A stretch of 62,165 nucleotides of DNA, from the NCBI GenBank assembly GCA_002307145.1, contig DBTR01000031.1, positions 27,666-89,830 on the forward strand. The letters run 5' to 3'. Of the stretch, positions 26,089 to 35,291 are shown piece after piece. A program made the position numbers and the translations under genes. The DNA comes from Rhodospirillum sp. UBA1311. Its GTDB lineage: Bacteria > Pseudomonadota > Alphaproteobacteria > Rhodospirillales > Rhodospirillaceae. The notes under the pieces are model-generated. The model saw only the letters and a program-made list of their open reading frames with translations. It was not told the DNA's origin and made no database searches. Numbering within the stretch: position 1 is the first letter of the stretch; every line of letters begins with the position of its first letter.

Positions 26089-27417
26089 ATGAAATGCGCC
26101 ATCATCACGCCGGTCGGCCCCGGGCACGAACCCTGGTACGAAATCTGCCGCAAGAGCATCGAGGCGGCATGGAATTATGACCACGGCCCCTTTGATGGGC
26201 TCGACGTCATCCCGATGTGGGATCTGGAAGGCGCGCACGGGCGCTCGGCACGCCGCAACGATGGCATCGCCCAGGCGCGGCGCGAGGGCTGCGAGTGGAT
26301 CTTCTTCCTCGATGCCGACGACCAACTCCACGCCGAGGCGTTCGCGCGCTTCGCGGCACACGTCGACAACCATGACGCGGTCTGGGGAACGATCTGCGAG
26401 GCAACCCTCGATGCGCCGAAGGTCCGGATGCGCCCCGGCCAACTTCGCGGCACCGACGACATCCGTGACATCCTGCGCACGGATCCGTTCCTCAGCTTGC
26501 AGATGGGCCATTTCGTCCGGGCCGAGTGTGCGGCCGCCGTCGGCTTCGACACCGCGATGGACGTCGGCGAGGACTTCAAATATTACCTGGAAATCTGGAA
26601 GCGGTTCCGCTGCGCCAAGGTCGAGGAGGTGTTCTTCGTCAACGTGCGCGGCGCGCATTCGGTGGGCCCCCGCTCCGGCGACGGGCGAGCGTGGCGCAGC
26701 GCGGTGACCAAGCAGTTGCAACAGGCGATCGGCTGCGACCTGCTCGACGCCGACGTGACGCTCGACGGCACGACCGCCCACTTCTCGGTCTCGAATCCGT
26801 TCGACCTGATCCAGTCGCACCACTGCCGAGGGACGTTCTTCGAACAATCGGAACTGATGGCCCTGCGCGACCGCATCGGCCTCGGCAAACGCATCGTCGA
26901 GGTCGGCGCCAACGTCGGAAATCACGTCGTCTTCTATGCGCAGCACATGGCGGCGGAGCGCATCTTCCCGTTCGAGCCCAACCCCGAGAGCGTGCGACTG
27001 CTGCGCGCCAACATCGCGAACAACGGCCTGGACGCGGTGGTGGACGGGCGCGGCATCGGCGTCGGCCTGGGCCGCGAGGCGGGCAGCTTCCGCGCCGTGG
27101 ACATCGAAAACAATCTCGGCGCGACGCGGCTCCTGGCGGGGGGAGACCTTCCTGTCGAGCCGCTGGACGCGATGCTGGCGGGCGAACGCGTGGATTTCAT
27201 CAAGATCGACGCGGAAGGCATGGAGTTCGAGGTGCTCGAAGGCGCGCGCGAAACCATCGCCGCCCATCGCCCGCCGATGTACATCGAAATCTGGAACGAT
27301 CGCCGCCCCGCCTTCGAGGCCTGGTGCGCCGAGAATAACTATGCGGTGGTCGGTCACGTGGCGGCGCGCAACGCCGTGAACTTCCTGATCGCACCGGTAG
27401 AGACCTCCCGCCGTTAG
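26089..27417 (+). CDS. Fusion of a GT2-like glycosyltransferase and an FkbM-type methyltransferase
   Basis: 442 aa, no signal peptide. Residues 1-200 are a GT-A-like domain with a DxD-type motif in FLDADDQ (75-78), preceded by SARRNDGIAQAR. Residues about 245-435 are an FkbM SAM-dependent methyltransferase: SAM-binding VEVGANVGNHVVF (270-282), FEPNP (295-299), and DFIKIDAEGMEFEVLEGA. It may glycosylate and O-methylate a glycan end. It is outside the EPS operon and on the opposite strand. ATG 26089 is used; a TTG at 26041 with GGGGAG upstream is possible and would add 16 residues. The 3' end overlaps the convergent PPK2 gene by 4 bp. Confidence 0.82.
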   Translation: MKCAIITPVGPGHEPWYEICRKSIEAAWNYDHGPFDGLDVIPMWDLEGAHGRSARRNDGIAQARREGCEWIFFLDADDQLHAEAFARFAAHVDNHDAVWGTICEATLDAPKVRMRPGQLRGTDDIRDILRTDPFLSLQMGHFVRAECAAAVGFDTAMDVGEDFKYYLEIWKRFRCAKVEEVFFVNVRGAHSVGPRSGDGRAWRSAVTKQLQQAIGCDLLDADVTLDGTTAHFSVSNPFDLIQSHHCRGTFFEQSELMALRDRIGLGKRIVEVGANVGNHVVFYAQHMAAERIFPFEPNPESVRLLRANIANNGLDAVVDGRGIGVGLGREAGSFRAVDIENNLGATRLLAGGDLPVEPLDAMLAGERVDFIKIDAEGMEFEVLEGARETIAAHRPPMYIEIWNDRRPAFEAWCAENNYAVVGHVAARNAVNFLIAPVETSRR

Positions 27418-28301
27418 CCCTTCCCGCCTTCTTCCGCCTCCAGCTGCCTGCGGATGCCGAGGAGTTCCTGGCGGCGTTCGTCGGTGGTGACGGGATAGGC
27501 GAGCCCCATCCCCTTCAACGTCTCGACGATGACCTGGGAGACGATCAGCCGCGCGTTTTCCTTGTCGTCGGCGGGCACCACGTACCACGGTGCGTCGTCG
27601 GTGCTGGTGGCGGCAAGCGCGTCTTCATAGGCCTCCTGGTAGGCGTCCCAGTGCTTGCGCTCCTGGATATCGGCGATGCTGAACTTCCAGTTTTTTTCCG
27701 GCTCGTCGATCCGCGCGAGGAAGCGCCGGCGCTGCTCCTCCTTCGAGAGATGGAGGAAGAACTTGAGAATACGCGTGCCGTTGGCGTGGAGATGGCGCTC
27801 GAAATCGACGATCGAGCGGTAGCGGTCGCGCCACAGCGACTTCTTGCCGAGGGCGGCGTCGGCGATCCCCTCGCCCGCCAGATACTCGGGATGCACCCGC
27901 ACCACCAACACTTCCTCGTAATAGGAGCGGTTGAAGATGCCGATCCGGCCGCGCTCGGGCAGGCAGCGGGTGGTGCGCCAAAGAAAATCGTGCTGATGCT
28001 CCTCGGCGCTCGGGGTCTTGAAGCTGTAGACCGCGCAGCCCTGTGGATTGACCCCCGACATCACGTGACGAATCGCGCCATCCTTGCCCGCCGCGTCCAT
28101 CGCCTGGAAGATCAGGAGCAGCGCGGCGCCGTCGTCGGCATAAAGCACCTCCTGGAGGTCGCTCAGCTCGCCGACGTGCTTTTCGAGCATCTTCCGGTAA
28201 TCGGACTTCGAATCGTAAACCTTGTCGACGCGGGTCGGGCGCTTGGCGAGGTCGAGCTTCTCGCCCTCGCGGACGCGGAAACGCTTGGTCTCGATTTTCA
28301 T
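27414..28301 (-). CDS. ppk2: Polyphosphate kinase 2 family protein
   Basis: 295 aa. PPK2 core: Walker A-like FQAMDAAGKDGAIRHVMSGVNPQG, lid region TPSAEEHQHDFLWR, and Walker B-like IGIFNRSYYEEVLVVRVHPE. The single-domain length and the GVNPQGCAVYSFK run fit the class that phosphorylates nucleoside mono- or diphosphates with polyphosphate. Class and direction cannot be settled by eye. The ATG at 28301 is preferred because AAAGGATG then sits about 7 nt upstream; the ATG at 28307 would lie almost on top of that site. It is convergent with the FkbM fusion gene (4-bp overlap) and divergent from the GntR gene. Confidence 0.88.
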   Translation of the reverse strand: MKIETKRFRVREGEKLDLAKRPTRVDKVYDSKSDYRKMLEKHVGELSDLQEVLYADDGAALLLIFQAMDAAGKDGAIRHVMSGVNPQGCAVYSFKTPSAEEHQHDFLWRTTRCLPERGRIGIFNRSYYEEVLVVRVHPEYLAGEGIADAALGKKSLWRDRYRSIVDFERHLHANGTRILKFFLHLSKEEQRRRFLARIDEPEKNWKFSIADIQERKHWDAYQEAYEDALAATSTDDAPWYVVPADDKENARLIVSQVIVETLKGMGLAYPVTTDERRQELLGIRRQLEAEEGGKG

Positions 28302-28480
28302 ACTCATCCTTTCTGTACGTGATCGGGGCCTTCAACCGCCGCGCGCCCGACGCCGGAGTCGACCGCGCCAGGATCATGGAACGTTTCCGCCGATTCCGCG
28401 CACCGCGAACGCAATTTTCCCCGTTCGCGCACGCCGTCTCGGTCGTGCCGATTCGATTTTTGGTCAGGCCACTTTACCAA

Positions 28481-28510
28481 TTGACCGGTTGAATAGGAAG
28501 GCGCTATTTT
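28481..28510 (+). promoter_or_regulatory. Sigma-70-type promoter of the gntR-uxaC block, with overlapping inverted repeats
   Basis: TTGACC (28481-28486), 18 nt, TATTTT (28505-28510). Inverted half-sites TTGGT (28460-28464) and ACCAA (28476-28480) sit just upstream, and the imperfect palindrome around ACCGGT (28484-28489) overlaps the -35. Such symmetry fits autoregulation by the GntR protein whose gene starts about 40 bp downstream. The match to known hexuronate-regulator sites is only partial. Confidence 0.55.
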
Positions 28511-28553
28511 CGTGCCGAAATCATTCGCCCTACCCGGATGGTAGATTGTGACC

Positions 28554-29291
28554 ATGCCTTTCCAGCCCATCGTCTCACAGCGACTCTACCAGCAGGTTGC
28601 CGGCCAGATCGGCGAACTGATCCGTGCGGGTCAATTCCCCGCCGGGCACCGCCTGCCGCCGGAACGAGACCTCGCGAAAAGCCTGGGCGCGAGCCGCCCC
28701 GTGGTGCGCGAGGCGATGATCGCGCTTGAGATCGCGGGCCTCGTCGAGGTCCGGGGAGGTTCGGGCGCTTACGTCAAGGCCCCCTCCGAGTGGGTAGCCA
28801 ACCGAATCCAGGGTGGCTTGATGCAGGTGCTGACCGACGCCGGCCCCAGCCCCTTCGACGTGATCGCCGCGCGACTGCTGATCGAAGGCGAAACCGTCTT
28901 CGCCGCCGCCTCGGAAGCGACCAAGGCCGACCTCGAAGGCATCGCCGAAACGATCACGATGATGCGCTCGGCGATCGCGTTCGGCGAACCGAGCGAAAAG
29001 ATCGACCGCCTGTTCCACACCCGCATCGCCGCCGCCACCCACAACACCGTATTGCCGCCGATCGTCGAGTCCCTCTGGGACGGGCAGTTCGCGCCGGTGT
29101 TCACCGCGCTCAGCACCCGCACCCATCTGCCGCAGAACCGCGCGGCGACCCTGCGCGACCACAGCCGCATCGCCGACGCATTGCTCGCGCACGACGCCAT
29201 CGAGGCCCGTACCGCGATGCGCGCCCACCTGGGCGAGGTGCTGCGGGTGTTGATGCGCGATGACGACGTCGAGGTCGGAACCAGCCCATAG
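28554..29291 (+). CDS. GntR-family (FadR/FCD subgroup) transcription regulator
   Basis: 245 aa. The N-terminal winged helix has the GntR signature: LPPERDLAKSLGASRPVVREAMIALEIAGLVEVRGGSGAYV. The C-terminal FCD all-helical ligand domain (about 95-235) has RLLIEGETVFAAA and FHTRIAAATHN, giving the Asp/His metal and carboxylate ligand site typical of hexuronate regulators. The immediate neighbours are uxaC and a TRAP transporter, so it probably represses them until a hexuronate or aldonate is present. GTG 28548 is an alternative start two codons upstream, better spaced from GGATGG. Confidence 0.88.
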   Translation: MPFQPIVSQRLYQQVAGQIGELIRAGQFPAGHRLPPERDLAKSLGASRPVVREAMIALEIAGLVEVRGGSGAYVKAPSEWVANRIQGGLMQVLTDAGPSPFDVIAARLLIEGETVFAAASEATKADLEGIAETITMMRSAIAFGEPSEKIDRLFHTRIAAATHNTVLPPIVESLWDGQFAPVFTALSTRTHLPQNRAATLRDHSRIADALLAHDAIEARTAMRAHLGEVLRVLMRDDDVEVGTSP

Positions 29292-29327
29292 CGGATGTCA
29301 CCGGCTCGAACCTTGGAGAGGACGACC

Positions 29328-30728
29328 ATGTTGCATGAAGACCGCCTGCTGCCGAGCGACCCCAGCCAACGCGCCATCGCGCGACGCCTCTATGCGGAAA
29401 TCCGCAACCTGCCGATCGTCAGCCCGCACGGCCACACCGACCCCGCCTGGTTCGCCGAGAACAAGCGCTTCCCCAACCCCGCCGCCCTGTTCGTGATCCC
29501 CGACCACTACGTCTTCCGGATGTTCTACAGCCAGGGGATCCGGATGGAGGACCTCGGCGTGCCGCGCGCCGACGGCGGCGCGGTCGAGACCGATCCGCGC
29601 AAGATCTGGCGGCTGTTCGCCGACAACTGGTACCTGCTGCGCGGCACGCCGAGCCGGATGTGGCTCGACCATGCCTTCAGCGAGGTCTTCGGCCTCGACC
29701 AGCCGTTCGGCCCGAAGACCGCCGACGCGTTCTACGACCACATCGACGCCTGCCTCGCCAAGCCCGGGTTCCTGCCGCGCGCCCTGTTCGAGCGCTTCAA
29801 CATCGAGGCGCTCGCCACCACCGAAGCCGCGATCGACCCGCTCGTCCACCACCGCGCGCTGAAGCAGAGCGGCTGGACCGGCCGGGTCGTCACCACCTTC
29901 CGCCCCGACGCGGTGGTCGACCCCGAGTTCGAGGGCTTCGCCGCCAACCTCGACGCGCTGGGCCAAGCGAGCGGCGAGGACACCGGCTCCTGGGCGGGCT
30001 ACCTTCGCGCGCTGGCCGAGCGCCGCGCCTTCTTCAAGACCATGGGTGCGACCGCGACCGACCACGGCCACCTCAACGCCACCACCGCCGACCTGCCGCA
30101 GGACGAAGCCGCGAAGCTCTATGCCCGAGCCCGCAAAGGCGGCTTGAGCGCCGCCGAGGCCGACCTCTTCCGCGGCCAGATGCTCACCGAAATGGCACGG
30201 ATGAGCCTCGACGACGGACTGGTGATGCAGATCCACCCCGGCGCGTTCCGCAACCACAACCAGCCGGTGTTCGAACGCTTCGGCCGCGACAAGGGCTGCG
30301 ACATTCCGATCCGCACCGAATACGTCGCCGCGCTGAAGCCGCTGCTCAACCGTTTCGGCAACGAACCGGGGCTGACGATCATCGTCTTCACCCTCGACGA
30401 AACCACATTCTCGCGCGAACTCGCCCCGCTTGCAGGCCACTATCCGGCGCTCCGACTAGGGCCGCCGTGGTGGTTCCTCGATAGCCCGGAAGGGATGCGG
30501 CGCGCCCGCGAAACCGCCATCGAAACCGCCGGTTTCTACAATACAGTCGGATTCAACGACGACACCCGCGCGTTCTGCTCGATCCCGGCGCGTCACGACG
30601 TGGCGCGGCGGATCGACTGCGGGTTCCTAGCCCGGCAGGTTGCCGAGCATCGGCTGGGAGAAGACGAGGCCCGCGAAGTCGCGGTCGATCTCACCTACAC
30701 TTTGGTCAAGAAAGCGTACCGTCTCTGA
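29328..30728 (+). CDS. uxaC: Glucuronate (uronate) isomerase
   Basis: 466 aa, amidohydrolase superfamily. It converts D-glucuronate to D-fructuronate or D-galacturonate to D-tagaturonate in the cytoplasm. The metal-site HxH is SPHGHTDP near the N-terminus, and the C-terminal Asp motif is GFNDDTRAFCSIPARHD, both diagnostic of UxaC. The ATG at 29328 has GGAGAGGA about 6-12 nt upstream and matches the family start (MLHEDRLLPSDP). Its gene lies 36 bp after the GntR gene, and the product feeds UxuB (33742-35208). Confidence 0.96.
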   Translation: MLHEDRLLPSDPSQRAIARRLYAEIRNLPIVSPHGHTDPAWFAENKRFPNPAALFVIPDHYVFRMFYSQGIRMEDLGVPRADGGAVETDPRKIWRLFADNWYLLRGTPSRMWLDHAFSEVFGLDQPFGPKTADAFYDHIDACLAKPGFLPRALFERFNIEALATTEAAIDPLVHHRALKQSGWTGRVVTTFRPDAVVDPEFEGFAANLDALGQASGEDTGSWAGYLRALAERRAFFKTMGATATDHGHLNATTADLPQDEAAKLYARARKGGLSAAEADLFRGQMLTEMARMSLDDGLVMQIHPGAFRNHNQPVFERFGRDKGCDIPIRTEYVAALKPLLNRFGNEPGLTIIVFTLDETTFSRELAPLAGHYPALRLGPPWWFLDSPEGMRRARETAIETAGFYNTVGFNDDTRAFCSIPARHDVARRIDCGFLARQVAEHRLGEDEAREVAVDLTYTLVKKAYRL

Positions 30729-30788
30729 AAGCGTTCTGCCGAGTAGTCATAGCGTATTGAAAAGCTTAAATTCCAGGGAGGAATGACT

Positions 30789-31775
30789 ATGATGAGGTTT
30801 CCAGGTAAGACTTTGGTGAGTGCGGCCGCATTGCTGGCGCTTTCCGCGTTGCCGAGCTTCGCCGCCGACAAGATCGTGCTGCGCAGCTCCGACACCCACG
30901 TCGCCGACTATCCGACGATCAAGGCTGTCGAGTATATGAGCCAGATCCTCGAAAAGGAGACCAACGGCCGCCTGTCGATCAAGGTCTTCCCCGCTGCACA
31001 GCTCGGCGAGGAAAAGGACACCATCGAGCAGACCCAGCTCGGCGTGCTCGACATGAACCGCGTCAGCATGGTGGCCCTCAACAACATCATCCCGATGTCG
31101 CAAGTGCCGTCGCTGCCGTTCCTGTTCAAGTCGGTGGCGCAGATGCGCCGGGTTCTCGACGGCCCGATCGGCGACGACATCCTCGCCTCCTTCGCCGAGA
31201 AGAACCTGATCGGCCTCGCGTTCTACGATTCCGGGGCGCGCAGCTTCTACAACGTCAAGCAACCGATCAACACCCCCGAAGACATGAAGGGGATGAAGAT
31301 CCGCGTGCAGCAGTCCGATCTGATGGTCGGCATGGTCAAGGCCCTCGGCGCGAACCCGACGCCGATGCCGTTCGGCGAAGTCTATAGCGCGCTGCAGACC
31401 GGCGCGATCGACGGCGCCGAGAACAACTGGCCGAGCTACTACACCACCCGCCACTTCGAAGTCGCGAAGTTCTATTCGGAAACCGAACACCTGATGGTTC
31501 CCGAAGCCCTGATGATGTCGAAGATGACCTGGGACAAGCTCTCCAAGGACGACCAGAAGCTGGTCCGCGACGCGGCCAAGAAGTCCGCGCTCAAGATGCA
31601 CGAGCTGTGGGAAGCCGAGGAAAAGGTCGCCTACGACGCAGTGGTGAAGGCCGGCTCGAAGATCAACAAGGTCGACAAGGCGCCGTTCATCGCCGCGATG
31701 GCCCCGATCTACGACAAGTACGTTACCGACCAGAAGATGAAGGACATGGTCGCGCGCATCCGCGCCGCCGAATAA
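30789..31775 (+). CDS. dctP: TRAP transporter solute-binding protein (DctP family), uronate-type candidate
   Basis: 328 aa, Sec signal peptide ending near PSFA (residue ~25). DctP features are KIRVQQSDLMVGMVKALGANPTPMPFGEVYSALQTGAIDGAENN, with the carboxylate-clamping Arg (172 in KIRV) and Arg151 in SGARSFYN. Placed between uxaC and uxuB, it most likely binds a hexuronate such as glucuronate, which is an inference from context. Several in-frame ATGs exist; 30789 is chosen because GGGAGGA then lies 6-8 nt upstream, whereas ATG 30783 almost touches that site. Confidence 0.93.
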   Translation: MMRFPGKTLVSAAALLALSALPSFAADKIVLRSSDTHVADYPTIKAVEYMSQILEKETNGRLSIKVFPAAQLGEEKDTIEQTQLGVLDMNRVSMVALNNIIPMSQVPSLPFLFKSVAQMRRVLDGPIGDDILASFAEKNLIGLAFYDSGARSFYNVKQPINTPEDMKGMKIRVQQSDLMVGMVKALGANPTPMPFGEVYSALQTGAIDGAENNWPSYYTTRHFEVAKFYSETEHLMVPEALMMSKMTWDKLSKDDQKLVRDAAKKSALKMHELWEAEEKVAYDAVVKAGSKINKVDKAPFIAAMAPIYDKYVTDQKMKDMVARIRAAE

Positions 31776-31785
31776 TCACTTCCGC

Positions 31786-31812
31786 GCGGGGCCCGGCAAA
31801 TCCGGGCCCCGC
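31786..31812 (+). promoter_or_regulatory. GC-rich hairpin between dctP and dctQ (TRAP operon 2)
   Basis: Perfect 11-bp stem GCGGGGCCCGG/CCGGGCCCCGC with loop CAAAT, 10 nt after the dctP stop. It has no T-run. It probably protects the upstream dctP mRNA or partly attenuates transcription into the permease genes, so that the binding protein is made in excess. Confidence 0.72.
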
Positions 31813-31845
31813 AGCACCGTTTCTCGTACGACGGGGGCTTAGGGT

Positions 31846-32445
31846 ATGCGTGATTTACTTCATTCCGTTTCACGATTTCTCGATCGCATGTGCCGGATGA
31901 TTCTCTGGATCTCGGGCGCGGGCCTGTTCGTGATGACGATGGTCGTCGCGTGGCAGGTCTGGGGACGTTTCGTCCTCAACAACTCTCCCACCTGGACCGA
32001 ACCGACGTCGTTGATGCTGATGCTGTGGTTCATTTTCCTGGCCGCCGCCGTGGGCGTGCGCCAGCGCTTCCACCTCAGCCTCGACCTGGTTCGCCAGTTG
32101 GTGCCCGCACGGGTCAACGCGGTGATGGACACCTTGAGCTTCACCGTCGTCGGCATCTTCGGCGCGGCGATGATCTGGTACACCCGCGTGCTGATCGCGC
32201 AGACCTGGGAAGTCCACATTCCCGGCCTCGGCCTCCCCGCCGGTCTTGCCTATCTCTCGATTGCGGTTTCGGGCGCGCTGATCGTGGTGTTCTCGATCGA
32301 ACATCTGCTGAAGATGTTCTTCGACGCCCGCGACGCCCAGTCCGCCGCCCTGGTTTCCGACGATCTCGTGGCTTTGGCCGATGAAGCGGTCGCGAAGGCG
32401 CGCTTAAGTCGCGAGAGCACCCCCTCCTCCGAACATTTGCCGTAA
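31846..32445 (+). CDS. dctQ: TRAP transporter small permease (DctQ family)
   Basis: 199 aa, four predicted membrane helices. Family pattern: VAWQVWGRFVLNNSPTWTEPTSLMLMLWFIFLAAAVGVRQRFHLSLDL. The cytoplasmic tail of about 40 residues is acidic then basic and longer than in many DctQ proteins. The gene lies 70 bp downstream of dctP, after the hairpin, and 13 bp before dctM. Confidence 0.93.
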   Translation: MRDLLHSVSRFLDRMCRMILWISGAGLFVMTMVVAWQVWGRFVLNNSPTWTEPTSLMLMLWFIFLAAAVGVRQRFHLSLDLVRQLVPARVNAVMDTLSFTVVGIFGAAMIWYTRVLIAQTWEVHIPGLGLPAGLAYLSIAVSGALIVVFSIEHLLKMFFDARDAQSAALVSDDLVALADEAVAKARLSRESTPSSEHLP

Positions 32446-32458
32446 GGGACCGGAAATC

Positions 32459-33742
32459 ATGGAACTTTGGGTATTGTTCGGCAGCTTCACGATCATGCTG
32501 ATCATCGGCGTGCCGGTCGCGTTCTCGCTCGGCATTTCCTCCTTCGCCACCGTCCTCTATCTCGGCATGCCGCCACTGATCGTGTTCCAGCGGATGTCGG
32601 CGGGGATGAACGTATTCGCCCTGATGGCGATCCCGTTCTTCATCTACGGCGGCGAGCTGATGCTGCACGGCGCGATCGCCGAGCGACTTGTGCGCCTCGC
32701 CTCCGGCCTCGTCGGCCACCGGCGCGGCGGCCTCGGCCTCGTCAACGTGATGGCGAGCGTGTTCTTCGGCGGGGTTTCGGGCTCGGCAGTGGCGGATGCC
32801 TCCGCGGTGGGCGCGATCATGATCCCGCAGATGGAAAAGCGCGGCTACGACAAGGACTACTCGGTCAACATCACCGTCACCGCCGCGATCATCGCGCTCC
32901 TGATCCCGCCCAGCCACAACATGATCATCTACTCGATCTCGGCGGGCGGCACGATCTCGATCGCCGACCTGTTCACCGCAGGCATCCTGCCCGGCTTGCT
33001 GCTAGCGACGCTGCTGATGCTCACCGCCTACTGGGTGGCGATCCGCAAGGGTTACCCGCGCGAACCGTTCCCCGGCGCACGGATCGTGATGCAGATGTTC
33101 CTGAGCGCGCTGCCGGGGCTGTTCCTGGTGGTGATCATCGTCGGCGGCGTGCGGTCGGGCATCTTCACCTCGACCGAAAGCTCGATGATCGCGGTGGTCT
33201 ACGCACTCCTGATCACCCTGATCGCCTATCGCAGCCTCACCTGGCAAACCTTCACCACCGCCACCGTCGGCGCGGTCAAGACCACCGCGATGGTGCTGCT
33301 GGTGATCGGCGCGGCGTCGTCGTTCGGCTGGCTACTGGCGCTGCTCCAGGTGCCGCAGGCGATGATCGTCGCGATGCGATCGTTCTCCGACAATCCCTAC
33401 ATCATCTTCCTGCTGCTCAACATCATCCTGCTGTTCCTCGGCTGCTTCATGGACATGTCGCCGCTGATCATCATCTGCACGCCGATCTTCCTGCCGGTGG
33501 TGAAGGCGTTCGGCATGGACCCGGTGCATTTCGGCGTGATCCTGATCCTCAACCTCGGCATCGGGCTCTGCACGCCGCCGGTGGGCGCGGTTCTGTTCGT
33601 CGGCTGCGCGGTGGGCGAGATTCCGATCATGAAGGCGGTGCGGACGATCTGGCCATTCTACGGGGCTTGCTTCCTGACCCTGATGCTGGTCACCTATATC
33701 CCGCAGATCTCGTTGTTCCTTCCGCATCTGATGGCAAAATAA
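32459..33742 (+). CDS. dctM: TRAP transporter large permease (DctM family)
   Basis: 427 aa with about 11-12 membrane segments. Typical signatures are AIPFFIYGGELMLHG, GGVSGSAVADASAVGAIMIPQM and NLGIGLCTPPVGAVLF. It couples ion flow to uptake of the uronate or aldonate delivered by the upstream binding protein. Its stop and the uxuB start share one base (TAATG), so the enzyme and the transporter are translated together. Confidence 0.95.
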   Translation: MELWVLFGSFTIMLIIGVPVAFSLGISSFATVLYLGMPPLIVFQRMSAGMNVFALMAIPFFIYGGELMLHGAIAERLVRLASGLVGHRRGGLGLVNVMASVFFGGVSGSAVADASAVGAIMIPQMEKRGYDKDYSVNITVTAAIIALLIPPSHNMIIYSISAGGTISIADLFTAGILPGLLLATLLMLTAYWVAIRKGYPREPFPGARIVMQMFLSALPGLFLVVIIVGGVRSGIFTSTESSMIAVVYALLITLIAYRSLTWQTFTTATVGAVKTTAMVLLVIGAASSFGWLLALLQVPQAMIVAMRSFSDNPYIIFLLLNIILLFLGCFMDMSPLIIICTPIFLPVVKAFGMDPVHFGVILILNLGIGLCTPPVGAVLFVGCAVGEIPIMKAVRTIWPFYGACFLTLMLVTYIPQISLFLPHLMAK

Positions 33743-35208
33743 TGCGATTGAACTCCGCCTCCCTGGGCTCCCTGCCCGCCACCGTCCAAAGGCCCCGCTA
33801 CGACCGGCGGGGCCTCGCCACCGGCATCGTCCACCTCGGCCTCGGCGCATTCCACCGCGCCCACCAGGCGGTGTTTACCGACGACGTCCTCGCCCGCGAG
33901 CCCGGCCCCTGGGGCATCGTCGGGGTATCGCTCCGCAGCCCCGAAACCCGCGACGCGCTCGAACCCCAGGACAACCTCTACACCCTGGCGGTCAAGGATG
34001 GCGGCGGCCAGCGCCTGCGGATCATCGGCTCGGTGATCGGCGGGCTCGTCGCACCGGAAAACCCGGAGGCGGTGCTGGCCGCGATGTCGGGCGCGTCGAC
34101 CCGCATCGTCAGCCTCACCGTCACCGAGAAGGGTTACTGCCACGATCCGGCGACCGGCGCGCTCAACCCCGCCCATCCCGACGTCATGGGCGACCTCGCC
34201 AACCCCGGGCGGCCGGTTTCGGCGCTCGGCTACATCGTCGAGGCGCTGCTCCGCCGCCGCGCCGCCAAGCTGCCGCCGTTCACCGTGATGTCGTGCGACA
34301 ACCTCCCCCACAACGGCCGGATGATCGCCGGGCTGGTGGCGGCGCTCGCCGATGAGCGGGAAAGAGGCTTCGGCAAATGGGTCGCGGATCACGTCTGCTT
34401 CCCCTGCACCATGGTCGACCGCATCGTCCCCGCCACCACACCCGAGGATCGCGCCGCGGTCGCCCGCGAGTTGGGCGTCGAGGATGCGTGGCCGGTGGTT
34501 GCCGAGCCGTTCAGGCAGTGGGTGATCGAGGACAGCTTCAACGCCGGACGCCCGGCCTGGGAAAGCGTCGGCGCGGAGATCGTCGGCGACGTCGCGCCCT
34601 ATGAGATGATCAAGCTCCGCCTGCTCAACGGCAGTCATTCGACGCTCGCCTACCTCGGCTACCTCGCCGGGTTCGAGACCATCGCCGAGACCATCGCCCA
34701 GCCCGCCTTCGCCCGCCACGTGCGCGCGCTGATGGAGGAGCAGACCGCCACTCTCGCGGTTCCAACCGGGTTCGACATCGACGACTACAAGACCCAGCTC
34801 CTCGCCCGCTTCGCCAACCCGGCGCTCAAACACCGCACCTGGCAGATCGCGATGGACGGCTCGCAGAAGCTGCCGCCGCGCCTGCTCGCCTCGGCCCGTT
34901 CCCGCCTCGACATGGGCCTGCCGGTGGACCGCCTCGCATTCGGCGTCGCGGCCTGGATGCGCTACGTCACCGGCATCGACGAAAAAGGCCAGCCGATCGA
35001 CGTGCGCGACCCGCTCGCCGGCCGGCTCAAGACCATCGCGGACACGGCGGGACCGAAGGCGGAACGCCTCGCCCCGGCGCTGCTCGCGGTGCGCGAAGTC
35101 TTCGGCGACGACCTCCCGGCGAATCCGACGTTCGCCGCAGCGGTCACCGCCGCCCTTGCGAAGATTCATGACCTCGGCGCGCGCGCGGCGGTTGAGGCGC
35201 TTCCCTAA
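33742..35208 (+). CDS. uxuB: Fructuronate reductase (mannitol dehydrogenase family)
   Basis: 488 aa. It reduces D-fructuronate to D-mannonate with NADH, the step between UxaC and UxuA. The N-terminal nucleotide region is IVHLGLGAFHRAHQAVFTDD. The catalytic signature of polyol-specific long-chain dehydrogenases is MIKLRLLNGSHS (Lys, Asn, His), followed by YLGYLAG. Mannitol or altronate dehydrogenases share the fold, but the uxaC/uxuA neighbours support UxuB. The TAATG junction with dctM fixes the start. A strong terminator follows 26 bp after the stop. Confidence 0.92.
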   Translation: MRLNSASLGSLPATVQRPRYDRRGLATGIVHLGLGAFHRAHQAVFTDDVLAREPGPWGIVGVSLRSPETRDALEPQDNLYTLAVKDGGGQRLRIIGSVIGGLVAPENPEAVLAAMSGASTRIVSLTVTEKGYCHDPATGALNPAHPDVMGDLANPGRPVSALGYIVEALLRRRAAKLPPFTVMSCDNLPHNGRMIAGLVAALADERERGFGKWVADHVCFPCTMVDRIVPATTPEDRAAVARELGVEDAWPVVAEPFRQWVIEDSFNAGRPAWESVGAEIVGDVAPYEMIKLRLLNGSHSTLAYLGYLAGFETIAETIAQPAFARHVRALMEEQTATLAVPTGFDIDDYKTQLLARFANPALKHRTWQIAMDGSQKLPPRLLASARSRLDMGLPVDRLAFGVAAWMRYVTGIDEKGQPIDVRDPLAGRLKTIADTAGPKAERLAPALLAVREVFGDDLPANPTFAAAVTAALAKIHDLGARAAVEALP

Positions 35209-35233
35209 AATCCGCGCATCCACCCTACCCTCT

Positions 35234-35265
35234 AGTGTCGGTGGACTTCCACCGACACTTTTTTT
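35234..35265 (+). terminator. Rho-independent terminator after uxuB
   Basis: A perfect 10-bp stem GTGTCGGTGG/CCACCGACAC (35235-35244 with 35249-35258) with a 4-nt loop and a run of seven T. It closes block A of the uronate region and separates it from the next promoter. Confidence 0.95.
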
Positions 35266-35291
35266 GTGCCTATTCCACAACGGGTAAAGGG

